NCBI RefSeq assembly: GCF_013911755.1
Contig: NZ_JACESP010000023.1
Span: 1 to 64,000, forward strand
From: Sphingosinicella sp.
Lineage (GTDB): Bacteria; Pseudomonadota; Alphaproteobacteria; Sphingomonadales; Sphingomonadaceae
Direction of reading: 5' to 3'
DNA: 64,000 bases
Positions 9,429 through 17,460 of this stretch are shown here, piece by piece (within the stretch, counting starts at the first letter, position 1; each line of letters opens with the position of its first letter). The position numbers and the translations under genes were made by a program. The notes below the pieces were generated by a model. That model was not told where the DNA came from. It did not search any database and saw nothing but the letters and a program-made list of their open reading frames with translations.

Positions 9429-10369
9429 CGTCCCGCCGCCGTCAGTCGGCTCAGTTGATCCGGCGTCAGCGACAGCGTAGCCCCGGCGATCAAATCCGCG
9501 ACCTGTTCCGGCCGGCTTGCGCTGGCGATCGGAGCGGTGATGCTGGGCTGATCCCTTAGCCATGCAAGCGCGATGGCGGCGAGGCTGGCACCGGTCTCGG
9601 CGGCAACCGCGTCCAGCGCCGCGAGGACGGAGGGTCCTTTGCCTTCCACCCATTTTTTCACGGCCCCGGCACGCGCGCCCGTGACGTCGGCGGCTGTTCG
9701 GTACTTGCCGGAGAGGTAGCCGCTCGCGAGGCCGTAGTAGGGCACCACGCCGATGGCCTCGTCGATGGCGAGCTGCTGCAATGCGCCTTCATAATCATCG
9801 CGTTTCAAAAGGTTGTATTGGGGCTGCAGCACCGTGAAGCGCGCCCAGTCATTCCGATCGCTGATCGCCAGCGCTTCGGCGAGCCGCGTCGGGCTGTAGT
9901 TCGAGGCGCCGATGACGCGCACCTTGCCCGCCTTCACCAGCGCATTGAACGCCGCCAGAGTCTCCTCCAGCGGCGTCTCGGGATCGTCCTTGTGCGCGAA
10001 ATAAACGTCGATCACATCGGTTTGCAGACACTTCAGGGAGGCTTCGCACGCTGCCGCGATGCGGCTCGCCTTCAGGCCCTTGCCGCCTTCGCCTTCCAGC
10101 ATCCCGACCTTGGTGGCGATCACCGTCTGGTCACGCTTGCCGCGCGTCTTCAGCCATTTGCCGATGAGTGTTTCGGATTCGCCGCCGTGGTGGCCCGACA
10201 CCCATGCGGAATAAACGTCGGCGGTATCGATGAAATTGCCACCGCCCTCGGCGAAGGCGTCGAGCACGGCGAAGCTCGTCTTCTCATCTGCGGTCCAGCC
10301 GAAGACGTTGCCGCCGAGCATGATGGGCGCGACGGAAAGGCCGCTCGCGCCGAGCGTGCGCTGTTTCAT
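9425..10369 (-). CDS. Aldo/keto reductase
   Basis: This 314-residue TIM-barrel NADPH oxidoreductase of the YajO/Gsp69-like group has the expected tetrad: Asp and Tyr in [11 protein letters not shown], Lys in VIATKVG, and His in [12 protein letters not shown]. The frame extends upstream to 10495, but the start at 10369 ([13 protein letters not shown]) fits the family and has AGGAGAT five bases before it. The substrate is unknown. It is convergent with sdhA and shares four bases with it. Confidence 0.88.
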   Translation of the reverse strand: MKQRTLGASGLSVAPIMLGGNVFGWTADEKTSFAVLDAFAEGGGNFIDTADVYSAWVSGHHGGESETLIGKWLKTRGKRDQTVIATKVGMLEGEGGKGLKASRIAAACEASLKCLQTDVIDVYFAHKDDPETPLEETLAAFNALVKAGKVRVIGASNYSPTRLAEALAISDRNDWARFTVLQPQYNLLKRDDYEGALQQLAIDEAIGVVPYYGLASGYLSGKYRTAADVTGARAGAVKKWVEGKGPSVLAALDAVAAETGASLAAIALAWLRDQPSITAPIASASRPEQVADLIAGATLSLTPDQLSRLTAAGR

Positions 10370-10545
10370 CCTGATCTCCTGTCCAAGGGCGGAAAGCATC
10401 CGGCGTTGCGGCGCACGCCGCAAGCCCTTCATACCTGTCCCGATTCGGTACAGGCCGGAGGATATGGTATAGAACAAGCTGCACCAGCGACTCATTTCCG
10501 AACCATCCGACCATCGCCGTTTGCCGCGACAGCAGGAGGATCACC

Positions 10546-10704
10546 ATGTCGGCCAGGGAAGTGCGAGACTATCTGCTACGGCGCGAGAGTGAGTGCCGGG
10601 AGATGGCTGCGCGCGCCACGGCCCCGTCCGTCCGCAAAATCCATGAATCACTCGCCGACCATTTCGCCGCGCGTGCCCAAGCCATGAAGGAAGAGGCGGC
10701 CTAA
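10546..10704 (+). CDS. Small protein of 52 residues, unknown function
   Basis: An open frame of 53 codons starts at an ATG preceded by an excellent ribosome binding site, AGGAGG, six bases away. The product is highly charged and helical (begins MSAREVRDYLLRRESECREM, ends QAMKEEAA), with no signal or membrane segment. Its pattern, a YLLRRxxEE-like N-terminus and an HESLADHFAARA middle, resembles small uncharacterised sphingomonad proteins. It sits divergent from the aldo/keto reductase and its stop overlaps the stop of the RES toxin gene by two bases. Confidence 0.72.
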   Translation: MSAREVRDYLLRRESECREMAARATAPSVRKIHESLADHFAARAQAMKEEAA

Positions 10705-11402
10705 ACGATCCGGTATACCTGCCCGCTGCCCGCATCGCGCACCATATCGATGCGCGCGCCGTCCCAATGATAATCGAGGTGCCGTCCCTGCACGGGCGAT
10801 GATGCGCGGTCCGGATAGAAGAGCCCCACGCAGATGCCGCCGGAGCGCCGTACGCTTGGATAGACAATACCTTCCGATCCCGCTGCGCGCAGCTGCGCGC
10901 CCAGTGCCTGACCCGCGCCGTAATCGTTGGGGGAGAGCACCGCGTCCTGCCCGCTGCGAAGATCATGAAGCGGAGCCGAAACGTCGAGCACTATCTCTCG
11001 GAACTGAGACGTCCAGCCCGGCGGCTCCGCCGTCGTCGCCATGAAGCGCGCGTGATGGTGCGCCGTTTCGAACAGCGCCGTTTCAAAGCCGTCGCCGATG
11101 TAGAGCACGCCGTAGCGTCCATCGCTGAACCGGCTCGGCCGATCGGTGCTGATGTGCGTGAAGGGCGCCATCAGATAGCTCGCGCCCGGTCCCGAAACCC
11201 GGCGTCCCGGCGGCACGAGGTCGAGCGTGCCGATGGTGGCCATCAGGCGCGGGTTGGTCTTCTGCTCCGCCGCGATCAGCAGCGGCCAGTCGGCGGGGTC
11301 GGCGATGTCCTCGAACAGGTCGATGGGCGGCCATGCGCTGCGGATGATCCGCACCGCCCCCGTCCAATCCATCTGCGTGATTGGAATGTCCGTATCACTC
11401 AC
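10701..11402 (-). CDS. RES-domain toxin
   Basis: This 233-residue RES family protein is the toxin half of a RES/Xre toxin-antitoxin pair; characterised RES toxins degrade NAD+. The conserved Arg/Glu/Ser pattern is visible around VRIIRSAWPP, FETALFETAHHHARFM and the C-terminal GLFYPD. The start is a GTG at 11402 that overlaps the antitoxin stop (GTGA, four bases), so translation is coupled. The longer frame to 11702 is an out-of-frame shadow of the antitoxin. An NAD+ hydrolase or phosphorylase role comes from the family. Confidence 0.88.
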   Translation of the reverse strand: MSDTDIPITQMDWTGAVRIIRSAWPPIDLFEDIADPADWPLLIAAEQKTNPRLMATIGTLDLVPPGRRVSGPGASYLMAPFTHISTDRPSRFSDGRYGVLYIGDGFETALFETAHHHARFMATTAEPPGWTSQFREIVLDVSAPLHDLRSGQDAVLSPNDYGAGQALGAQLRAAGSEGIVYPSVRRSGGICVGLFYPDRASSPVQGRHLDYHWDGARIDMVRDAGSGQVYRIV

Positions 11403-11815
11403 CAGCCGCCCCGCTCGGCATCGAGATAGCGGCGCACGCGCATCAGATCGGTGAGTTCGCCGCCAAGCATCACATCGAGCGCGCTTTGCCCTCCGAACGC
11501 GGTATTTGATGCTTTTACCCATGCGTAGCTGCGGTGCGGCTCGCGGAAGATGATGCGCAGCGCCTTGTGGATGCCCATCAAATTGGAAAGCCGCGCCTTG
11601 CCGTCGCGGCCCATGCGGCCCGGGCCCTCGGCCTTCCAGCGCCGGTAAGTGCGCAGCGGTAGGTCGAGCAGCGTCGCGGCGGCTTCGTCGGTGATCTCCC
11701 ATGCGCGAAACAGGTTCAGCGCTGCGCGGAACATCGCGGCGCTCTCCGCATCAGTGATCGGCGCGGGGCGAAACGCCGGGGCGGATGTATCGACGAGCTG
11801 GAGCGTTGGGGTCAC
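11399..11815 (-). CDS. Xre/MbcA/ParS-type antitoxin (DUF2384)
   Basis: This 138-residue antitoxin neutralises the RES toxin and should repress their operon. The N-terminal helical HTH-like region (FRAALNLFRAWEITDEAAATLLDLPLRTYRRW is split over about residues 30-62) is followed by the DUF2384 toxin-binding region with MGIHKALRIIF and the AWVKASNTAFGGQSALDVM motif. I set the start at the GTG at 11815, which has AAGGAG six bases upstream. The ATG at 11845 lies inside the palindromic operator and has no ribosome binding site. Confidence 0.87.
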   Translation of the reverse strand: MTPTLQLVDTSAPAFRPAPITDAESAAMFRAALNLFRAWEITDEAAATLLDLPLRTYRRWKAEGPGRMGRDGKARLSNLMGIHKALRIIFREPHRSYAWVKASNTAFGGQSALDVMLGGELTDLMRVRRYLDAERGGW

Positions 11816-11825
11816 GATATCTCCT

Positions 11826-11863
11826 TTTGGCAACATATACATCATATGATGCCATTTGGCAAC
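11826..11863. promoter_or_regulatory. Palindromic operator/promoter of the RES-Xre operon
   Basis: Directly upstream of the antitoxin start is a perfect 12-bp palindrome, CATCATATGATG (11840-11851). It is flanked by two copies of TTTGGCAAC (11826-11834 and 11855-11863), 29 bases apart. The arrangement fits an autoregulatory site for the antitoxin-toxin complex. On the minus strand the palindrome contains TATGAT, a plausible -10 element. Confidence 0.6.
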
Positions 11864-11872
11864 CGTAACGGT

Positions 11873-12724
11873 TCAAGGGTTTCGGCCGGTCACCACCCAG
11901 GCCGCGCCATCGATGACGACCCCAGCCTCGCCGAGGCGCGACGCGAGAGCTTCGCGCACGGCGGCTATGGCCTTCGCGCGCATGTCTTCGGGCTTGTCGG
12001 CGAGCAGGCGCGGAACGGGTCCAATCTGCATCATATAGTCGAGCGCGTCGTCGAGGGCCGCCTTCCGGCTGGCGCCGACGCCGTAGATGAGCGGGGCGTC
12101 GAAGGGCTGGATGGCGATGTCGGTGAAGCCCGCCTCGGCAAGGATGCCCTCCAGCCGCGCGCGGTTGCCGAACGCATAGGGACCGGGGGTGTTGGGATCG
12201 GAATCGGGAATGGGCACGATGCCGCGCAGCGCCGCGATCGGCAGCTTCGCCCAATCGTTTTCCGCCGCGCTGCGCCAGCAGATGAAGGCGAGTCGCCCGC
12301 CCGGTTTAAGCGCGGTGCGCATGTGCCGGAATGCGGCGGATGGTGCGTCGAAGAACATCACGCCAAAGCGTGAGAAAAGGAGATCGAAGGCGGCTGCAGG
12401 GAGGGGGGCGCGGCTCGCATCCTCCAGCCGGAAGTCGATCGGCAGCCCTACGGCGGCGGCGCGCTCGCGCGCCCGCACGATCAGGGGCTCCGAGATGTCG
12501 ATGCCGACCACGCGGCCGCCCGGCTGCACACTTTCGGCAAGCGCCAGCGTGGTCCCACCGGCGCCGCAGCCGATGTCGAGCACCGCCTCGCCCGCTCTCG
12601 CGGCAGCCGCATCCAGCGCCGCGTCGCCGTAAGGGGCGAGAATACGGTCCAGCCGTTCCTGATTGTCCACCCAGCGCGCGCCGGTCGCGCCATTCCAGTC
12701 ATCGATTTGGGAAGCGTTTTTCAT
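11873..12724 (-). CDS. Class I SAM-dependent methyltransferase
   Basis: This 283-residue methyltransferase has motif I VLDIGCGAGGTTLALAE (residues 48-64), the acidic ribose-binding VVGIDIS and a post-motif DLLFSRFGVMFFD. It belongs to the UbiE-like methyltransferase 11/25 group; the acceptor is unknown. A Fur/Irr-type box identical to that before sdhC lies 19 bases upstream of its ATG, so iron control is possible. The gene is monocistronic and lies upstream of the toxin-antitoxin operon on the same strand. Confidence 0.82.
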   Translation of the reverse strand: MKNASQIDDWNGATGARWVDNQERLDRILAPYGDAALDAAAARAGEAVLDIGCGAGGTTLALAESVQPGGRVVGIDISEPLIVRARERAAAVGLPIDFRLEDASRAPLPAAAFDLLFSRFGVMFFDAPSAAFRHMRTALKPGGRLAFICWRSAAENDWAKLPIAALRGIVPIPDSDPNTPGPYAFGNRARLEGILAEAGFTDIAIQPFDAPLIYGVGASRKAALDDALDYMMQIGPVPRLLADKPEDMRAKAIAAVREALASRLGEAGVVIDGAAWVVTGRNP

Positions 12725-12742
12725 GGCGAAGCTCTATATCAT

Positions 12743-12759
12743 TTGAGAATCGTTCGCAA
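12743..12759. promoter_or_regulatory. Second copy of the Fur/Irr-type box
   Basis: TTGAGAATCGTTCGCAA is repeated here without a mismatch to the copy at 6748-6764. It overlaps the probable core promoter of the methyltransferase gene (19 bases from its start) and lies 181 bases before the divergent MBL-fold hydrolase start. Two exact 17-mers in promoters of unrelated genes support a real protein-binding site. Confidence 0.55.
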
Positions 12760-12939
12760 TAAAGAAAGCACTGCCCGCCTCCAAGTATTGATAGTGCTCG
12801 GAAAACTCGCTTCTGCGATGATGACCGGACCCCAAATATGGGTCGCCAACTGGGCCGGGCAATCGTTCGGCCCAATTGTTTGTCTGAGCTTGCGCGTTCG
12901 CAGCATCCGGCCGACGCTGGCGACATAGGGGGAGGGATC

Positions 12940-14001
12940 ATGCGAAAGACCCTGGTTGCGCTTGTCCTCATGGCGGGCGCATTTCTGCTGTTTCGCCACT
13001 TCCAGCCGGAAATCGGCGAACGGCTGTTCGCGCGCGCGGTAGCGGCGAACGTGGGAAGAGACGCGCGGGACGCGCTGCCCGACGGCCTCCATGTCGCGCT
13101 CTGCGGTGCGGGATCGCCGCTGCCGGCGCCAGGCCGCGCCGGGCCCTGCACAGCAGTGATCGCGGGACGGCGGCTGTTCATCGTCGATACCGGCGGCGGC
13201 TCGGTACGAACGCTCGCCGCGATGGGCCTGCCGCTCGGCGACATAGAGGCGGTGCTGCTCACGCATTTCCATTCGGACCACATCGACGGCCTTGGCGAGC
13301 TCATGACGCTGCGCTGGGCAAATGGTGGCAGCGCGGCCCCGCTTCCGGTGTTCGGGCCGCCCGGCGTCGAAACAATCGTTCAGGGACTCAACGCGGTCTA
13401 CGCGCTCGATCGCGGCTACCGCGTCGCGCATCACGGGGCCGACATCGTACTGCCGGCCGGGCATGGCGCCGCGCCGCGTGCCTTTGCTGCCGATCGCCCC
13501 ACCGTCATCCTCGAGGATGACGGGCTTCGTGTGACTGCCTTTCCGGTTCGCCACGATCCCGTGCGGCCCGCGGTTGGCTACCGCTTCGATTATGCCGGAC
13601 GTTCTGTGGTCATCAGCGGCGACGCGGCCCCAGGCGCAGCGGTTCCGGCGCAGGCGAAAGGCACCGACCTCCTCGTGCACGAAGCCCTCAATCCGGCGAT
13701 GGTCGGCGTGATCGAGCGCGCGCTGCGCAGCGGAGACAACGCCCGCGCGGCGAAGATCATGTCCGACATTCCCGATTATCACACCTCGCCCGAAGATGCG
13801 GCGCGGGCCGCAGCCGCCGCAAAGGTTCGGATGCTCGTATTGACCCACATCGTGCCGGCATTACCGCTCGGCATTCTGGAGCCTTATTTTCTGGGCGAAG
13901 CGGGCACGCTCTACGCAGGGCCGATCGTCGTGGGCGCCGACGGCATGCTGTTCAGCCTGCCGCGCGGCACCGACACGATCGAGCGCAGTGACCTTCTCTA
14001 G
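12940..14001 (+). CDS. Membrane-anchored or exported MBL-fold metallohydrolase
   Basis: The 353-residue protein has a hydrophobic N-terminal segment (LVALVLMAGAFLLF) that should export or anchor it. A metallo-beta-lactamase fold follows, with the metal motif THFHSDHIDG at residues 108-117 (His109, His111, Asp113, His114). It resembles RNase Z/arylsulfatase-like hydrolases. The ATG at 12940 is preceded by GGAGGG; the frame continues upstream to 12838 without support. Its stop overlaps the stop of the convergent OmpA-family gene by four bases. Confidence 0.82.
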   Translation: MRKTLVALVLMAGAFLLFRHFQPEIGERLFARAVAANVGRDARDALPDGLHVALCGAGSPLPAPGRAGPCTAVIAGRRLFIVDTGGGSVRTLAAMGLPLGDIEAVLLTHFHSDHIDGLGELMTLRWANGGSAAPLPVFGPPGVETIVQGLNAVYALDRGYRVAHHGADIVLPAGHGAAPRAFAADRPTVILEDDGLRVTAFPVRHDPVRPAVGYRFDYAGRSVVISGDAAPGAAVPAQAKGTDLLVHEALNPAMVGVIERALRSGDNARAAKIMSDIPDYHTSPEDAARAAAAAKVRMLVLTHIVPALPLGILEPYFLGEAGTLYAGPIVVGADGMLFSLPRGTDTIERSDLL

Positions 14002-14675
14002 CTGGTCGCGGTTTCCGTTACCGGAACGAGCTTGATCTCGACACGGCGGTTCTGCGCGCGGCCCGCTTCGCTGTCGTTGCTGGCAATCGGCTGGCTCTCG
14101 CCCATGCCCTGCGTTGCGATGCGCGCGCGCAGCACGCCGTTCGAAGACAGATAGGTGGCGACGCTGTCTGCACGGCGCTGAGAAAGCGTCATGTTATAGG
14201 CGTCGGAACCCGTGGAATCGGTGTGGCCGATCACGTCGACGAAGGTCTTCTCGTACTGCGAAAGCACGCGCGCGACCTCATTCAGCGTCGGCTGGAACTG
14301 CGGGTTGACGAGCGCCGAGTCGACGTCGAACGTGACCTTGGACGGCATGTTGAGCACGATTTCATCGCCCTGACGGACGACATCGATGCCCGTGCCCGCG
14401 GTCTTCTCGCGCAGTTCCTTTTCCTGCTTGTCCATGTAGGCGCCGACCGCCGCACCCGCGAGCGCGCCGATGCCGGTGCCGACCAGCACCTCGGTGCGGT
14501 TGGGCTTGCCGCCGATGATGGCGCCGAGGCCTGCGCCCGCGCCTGCGCCGAGCGCGGCGCCGATGGCGGTTTTCGAGATTTCTTTCTTGCCGGTTTCCGG
14601 GTTGGTCACGCAGGCCGTCGTCAGCAGCAGGCTTGCCGCGGCCACGCTCGCCACCATTTTCGCTTGGATAGACAT
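13998..14675 (-). CDS. OmpA-family outer-membrane lipoprotein
   Basis: This lipoprotein of 225 residues has signal peptide and lipobox LLTTAC (lipidated Cys22). A glycine-zipper region (GAALGAGAGAGLGAIIGG) of YMGG type is followed by a C-terminal OmpA peptidoglycan-binding domain (VIGHTDSTGSDAYN, then LSQRRADSVATYL and NRRVEIKL). It resembles E. coli YiaD. It likely ties the outer membrane to peptidoglycan. I chose the ATG at 14675, directly before the signal peptide, over the upstream frame start at 14744. Confidence 0.88.
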   Translation of the reverse strand: MSIQAKMVASVAAASLLLTTACVTNPETGKKEISKTAIGAALGAGAGAGLGAIIGGKPNRTEVLVGTGIGALAGAAVGAYMDKQEKELREKTAGTGIDVVRQGDEIVLNMPSKVTFDVDSALVNPQFQPTLNEVARVLSQYEKTFVDVIGHTDSTGSDAYNMTLSQRRADSVATYLSSNGVLRARIATQGMGESQPIASNDSEAGRAQNRRVEIKLVPVTETATS

Positions 14676-14750
14676 AAGCCCCTGATCTCCATTTCCGTTT
14701 GCGCCGCAAGTACGCGGGAAGCAGTGCGCTTGTTCCAACAGCATTCCAGA

Positions 14751-15497
14751 TTAACGCGCGCTGAGCAGGCCGTTCAGATCAAAAAACCGCCGCATCATCG
14801 CCGCCACCTGATCCATGACCTCGAACTGCAGCATATGGCCCGATCCCGTCACCTGCGCGGTGGCGATGCGGCGGTTGAGCTTCGAAAGGTCCGAAAGCCG
14901 GTTCATCGTCCGTTCTACCGTGATGACCAGCGTTGGCACAGAAAGCGCTGCGAACGCCGCCGGGCCGTCCCAGCTCCAGATCGCGTCCCAGCCCGCGCGG
15001 GCCACATCCGGGTCACTCGCAGCCTGCGTGTCGGCGAGCGCGCGCACCGCCGCAGCATCGGTCGGCGCGACCATCATGCCACCCGAAAAGCGGCGCATCA
15101 GCGCGGGAAAGTCGTCGGTCGTCGCAAGGTCCGTCTTCATCCGGTCCCGCCCTGCGAACGCAGCTTCCATCGGCTGGATCGCGGCGGGATCGAGCAGCAC
15201 GGCGGCCATCACCCGCTCCGGCGCGCTCGCTGCGGCTTCGACCACGATCTGCGCGCCCATCGAATGGCCCACCCAGATCGCGCGCTCGGGCATTGCCGCC
15301 AGCACGGCGTCGGTCTGCGCCGTGATCGTATAGTCGCCGGTCTTCGGGCTTGTGCCGTGGCCGGGAAGGTCGGGCATCACTGCCTTCTGCGCCGGGAAGG
15401 CTTCCGCGACCGGTTGCATGGCGCGGTGGTCGCAGGTCCATCCGTGGACGAGGGCAAGCGCCGGTTCCTTTCCGGCGCGCGTGACGACATTCAGCAT
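14751..15497 (-). CDS. Alpha/beta hydrolase
   Basis: This 248-residue alpha/beta-hydrolase has the oxyanion region LVHGWTCDHRAM, the nucleophile elbow WVGHSMGA and a C-terminal histidine in GSGHMLQFE. The substrate is not predictable. AAAGGA precedes the ATG. It is upstream of, and on the same strand as, the OmpA-family gene, with 75 bases between them. Confidence 0.82.
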   Translation of the reverse strand: MLNVVTRAGKEPALALVHGWTCDHRAMQPVAEAFPAQKAVMPDLPGHGTSPKTGDYTITAQTDAVLAAMPERAIWVGHSMGAQIVVEAAASAPERVMAAVLLDPAAIQPMEAAFAGRDRMKTDLATTDDFPALMRRFSGGMMVAPTDAAAVRALADTQAASDPDVARAGWDAIWSWDGPAAFAALSVPTLVITVERTMNRLSDLSKLNRRIATAQVTGSGHMLQFEVMDQVAAMMRRFFDLNGLLSAR

Positions 15498-15562
15498 TGC
15501 GGTCCTTTCCCCTGACGTGCGGACTTCAAATGCCCCGTCGCGGCGTATAAGGAAAGGCGATC

Positions 15563-16870
15563 ATGCAGCCGTTTCCCTGGGCCGACCTTGGCATCATCCT
15601 CTTGTTGATCGCCGTCAACGGTGTTTTCGCCATGTCGGAGATGTCGGTGGTGTCGTCGCGGCGTGCGCGTCTGCAGGCGATGGTGAATGCAGGGAAGCCC
15701 GGCTCGCGCATCGCGCTGTCGCTCCACGACGAGCCGTCGCGCTTCCTGTCGACCGTGCAGATCGGCATCACGCTCGTCGGCATCGTCAACGGCGCCTATT
15801 CCGGCGCGACGCTCGGCCAGCCGGTGGCGGATCAGCTGCAAGCGCTCGGCGTGCCGGAAAGGCTTTCCGGCGAGGCGGGGATCGTGCTCGTCGTCACGCT
15901 GATCACCTATCTGTCGCTCACCGTGGGCGAACTTGTGCCCAAACAGCTGGCGCTGCGCAGCCCGGAACGCATCGCCGTGCTGATCGCGGTGCCGATGTCG
16001 GTGCTTTCGCGCATCACCGCACCCCTCGTCTGGGTGCTCGAACGGTCGACGAAGGCGCTGCTTCGCCTGTTCGGTGCGGTCGGGGAGAATGCCGATCACG
16101 TAACCGCCGAGGAGCTTCACCTCATCGTTTCAGAGGCGACGAACGCCGGTGTGATCGAAGAGAGTGAGCGCCAGATGATCAGCGGCGTCATGCGCCTCGC
16201 CAACCGCTCCGTGCGTGCGGTGATGACGCCGCGCACAGAGATTGACTGGCTCGACATCGAGGCGGATGAGGCCGAACTTCGCGCCGAGCTGGTGGCGACC
16301 CCCCACACGCGTCTGCCGGTTGCGGAAGGCTCGGTCGACCGCATTGTCGGCGTCGTTCAGGCACGCGATGTCGTCGCTGCAATTCTTGACGGTCGCTCGC
16401 TCGATCTCAAGACGTTGATGCGACCCGCACCCGTCGTTCCCGACGCGATGGACGCTGCGGACGCGCTCGAGGTGTTGCGGCGTGCGGATGTGCCCATCGC
16501 GCTCGTGCACGACGAATACGGCCACTTCGAGGGCATTCTCACCCCGGCCGATCTGCTGGCGGCGATCGCGGGCGCGTTCAAGTCGGATCTCGACGAGGGT
16601 ACCGAGCCCGACGCCGTGGATCGCGGCGACGGTAGCTGGCTGCTCGCGGGCTCGATGCCCGCCGACGAGATGGCAGAGACACTCGGTACGCGGCTTCCCG
16701 CGGAGCGTGACTATCAGACTGTCGCCGGTTTCGCGCTCAGCGTGCTCACGCACCTGCCCGAGATCGGGGAGACCTTCCGCTACGACGGCTGGCGCTTCGA
16801 GATCGTCGACATGGACGGCCGCAAGATCGACCGCCTGCTCGCAGTGCCTGCGGCGAACCCTGAACCCTAA
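15563..16870 (+). CDS. HlyC/CorC-family (CNNM) transporter with CBS domains
   Basis: This 435-residue inner-membrane protein has a DUF21/CNNM transmembrane domain (about 1-190, including ETVGELVPK-like SLTVGELVPKQLALR). A tandem CBS pair follows (about 210-330; VMTPRTEIDWLD and VPIALVHDEYGHFEGILTP), then a C-terminal CorC/HlyC domain (VAGFALSVLTHLPEIGETF). Such proteins handle Mg2+ or Co2+ efflux and membrane-damage tolerance. The stop overlaps the DUF1003 gene by four bases, tail to tail. Confidence 0.88.
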   Translation: MQPFPWADLGIILLLIAVNGVFAMSEMSVVSSRRARLQAMVNAGKPGSRIALSLHDEPSRFLSTVQIGITLVGIVNGAYSGATLGQPVADQLQALGVPERLSGEAGIVLVVTLITYLSLTVGELVPKQLALRSPERIAVLIAVPMSVLSRITAPLVWVLERSTKALLRLFGAVGENADHVTAEELHLIVSEATNAGVIEESERQMISGVMRLANRSVRAVMTPRTEIDWLDIEADEAELRAELVATPHTRLPVAEGSVDRIVGVVQARDVVAAILDGRSLDLKTLMRPAPVVPDAMDAADALEVLRRADVPIALVHDEYGHFEGILTPADLLAAIAGAFKSDLDEGTEPDAVDRGDGSWLLAGSMPADEMAETLGTRLPAERDYQTVAGFALSVLTHLPEIGETFRYDGWRFEIVDMDGRKIDRLLAVPAANPEP

Positions 16871-17394
16871 CGCTGCGCCTTGAGCGCCGCGACTTCGGCC
16901 TCCAGCCGGTGCAATGTCTCGATCACCGCCAGGTCGAGCTTTTCGTGAAGGCGCAGGATTTCGAGTTCGGCGCGCAGGTTCACCTCATAATCGAGCCGCG
17001 CCGCGAGCCGGTCCTTGTCGGCCTGCCGGTTCTGACTCATCATGATGATCGGCGCCTGCACGGCCGCGAGCGTCGAGAGCATCAGGTTCAGGAAAATGAA
17101 GGGATAGGGGTCGAACGCCAGCCCTTTCAGGATGCCGCTGTTTAGTAGCATCCATCCAAGCAGTACAAAGGCGAAGGCAATGATGAAGCCCCACGAGCCG
17201 CCCACCTCGGCGACGCGGTCGGAGAGCCGTTCGCCCACCGTCGCGCCTTCCTCCGCGAGCAGGCCTGCGTCGCGGCTGATCGGCGTTCGCGTCGAAACAT
17301 GCTCCAGCACGCGTTTCTCGTGGTGCCCCAGCTCGTCGGGTGCGCTCCCGAGCAGGCGTTTCGAAACTTCCGCAATATCGATGATCGGTCGCAT
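16867..17394 (-). CDS. DUF1003 membrane protein
   Basis: This 175-residue protein has two closely spaced membrane helices (GFIIAFAFVLLGWMLLN and FIFLNLMLSTLAAVQAPIIM) followed by MMSQNRQADKDRLAARLDYEVN, the DUF1003 signature. A C-terminal amphipathic helix follows (LRAELEILRLHEKLDLAV). Function is unknown. It is monocistronic. Confidence 0.85.
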   Translation of the reverse strand: MRPIIDIAEVSKRLLGSAPDELGHHEKRVLEHVSTRTPISRDAGLLAEEGATVGERLSDRVAEVGGSWGFIIAFAFVLLGWMLLNSGILKGLAFDPYPFIFLNLMLSTLAAVQAPIIMMSQNRQADKDRLAARLDYEVNLRAELEILRLHEKLDLAVIETLHRLEAEVAALKAQR

Positions 17395-17460
17395 GAACTG
17401 GGCCTCTTGATGGTTACGGCCCGATACTAGGGTTGGCGCCCGCTCCGATCTATCCCCGCT

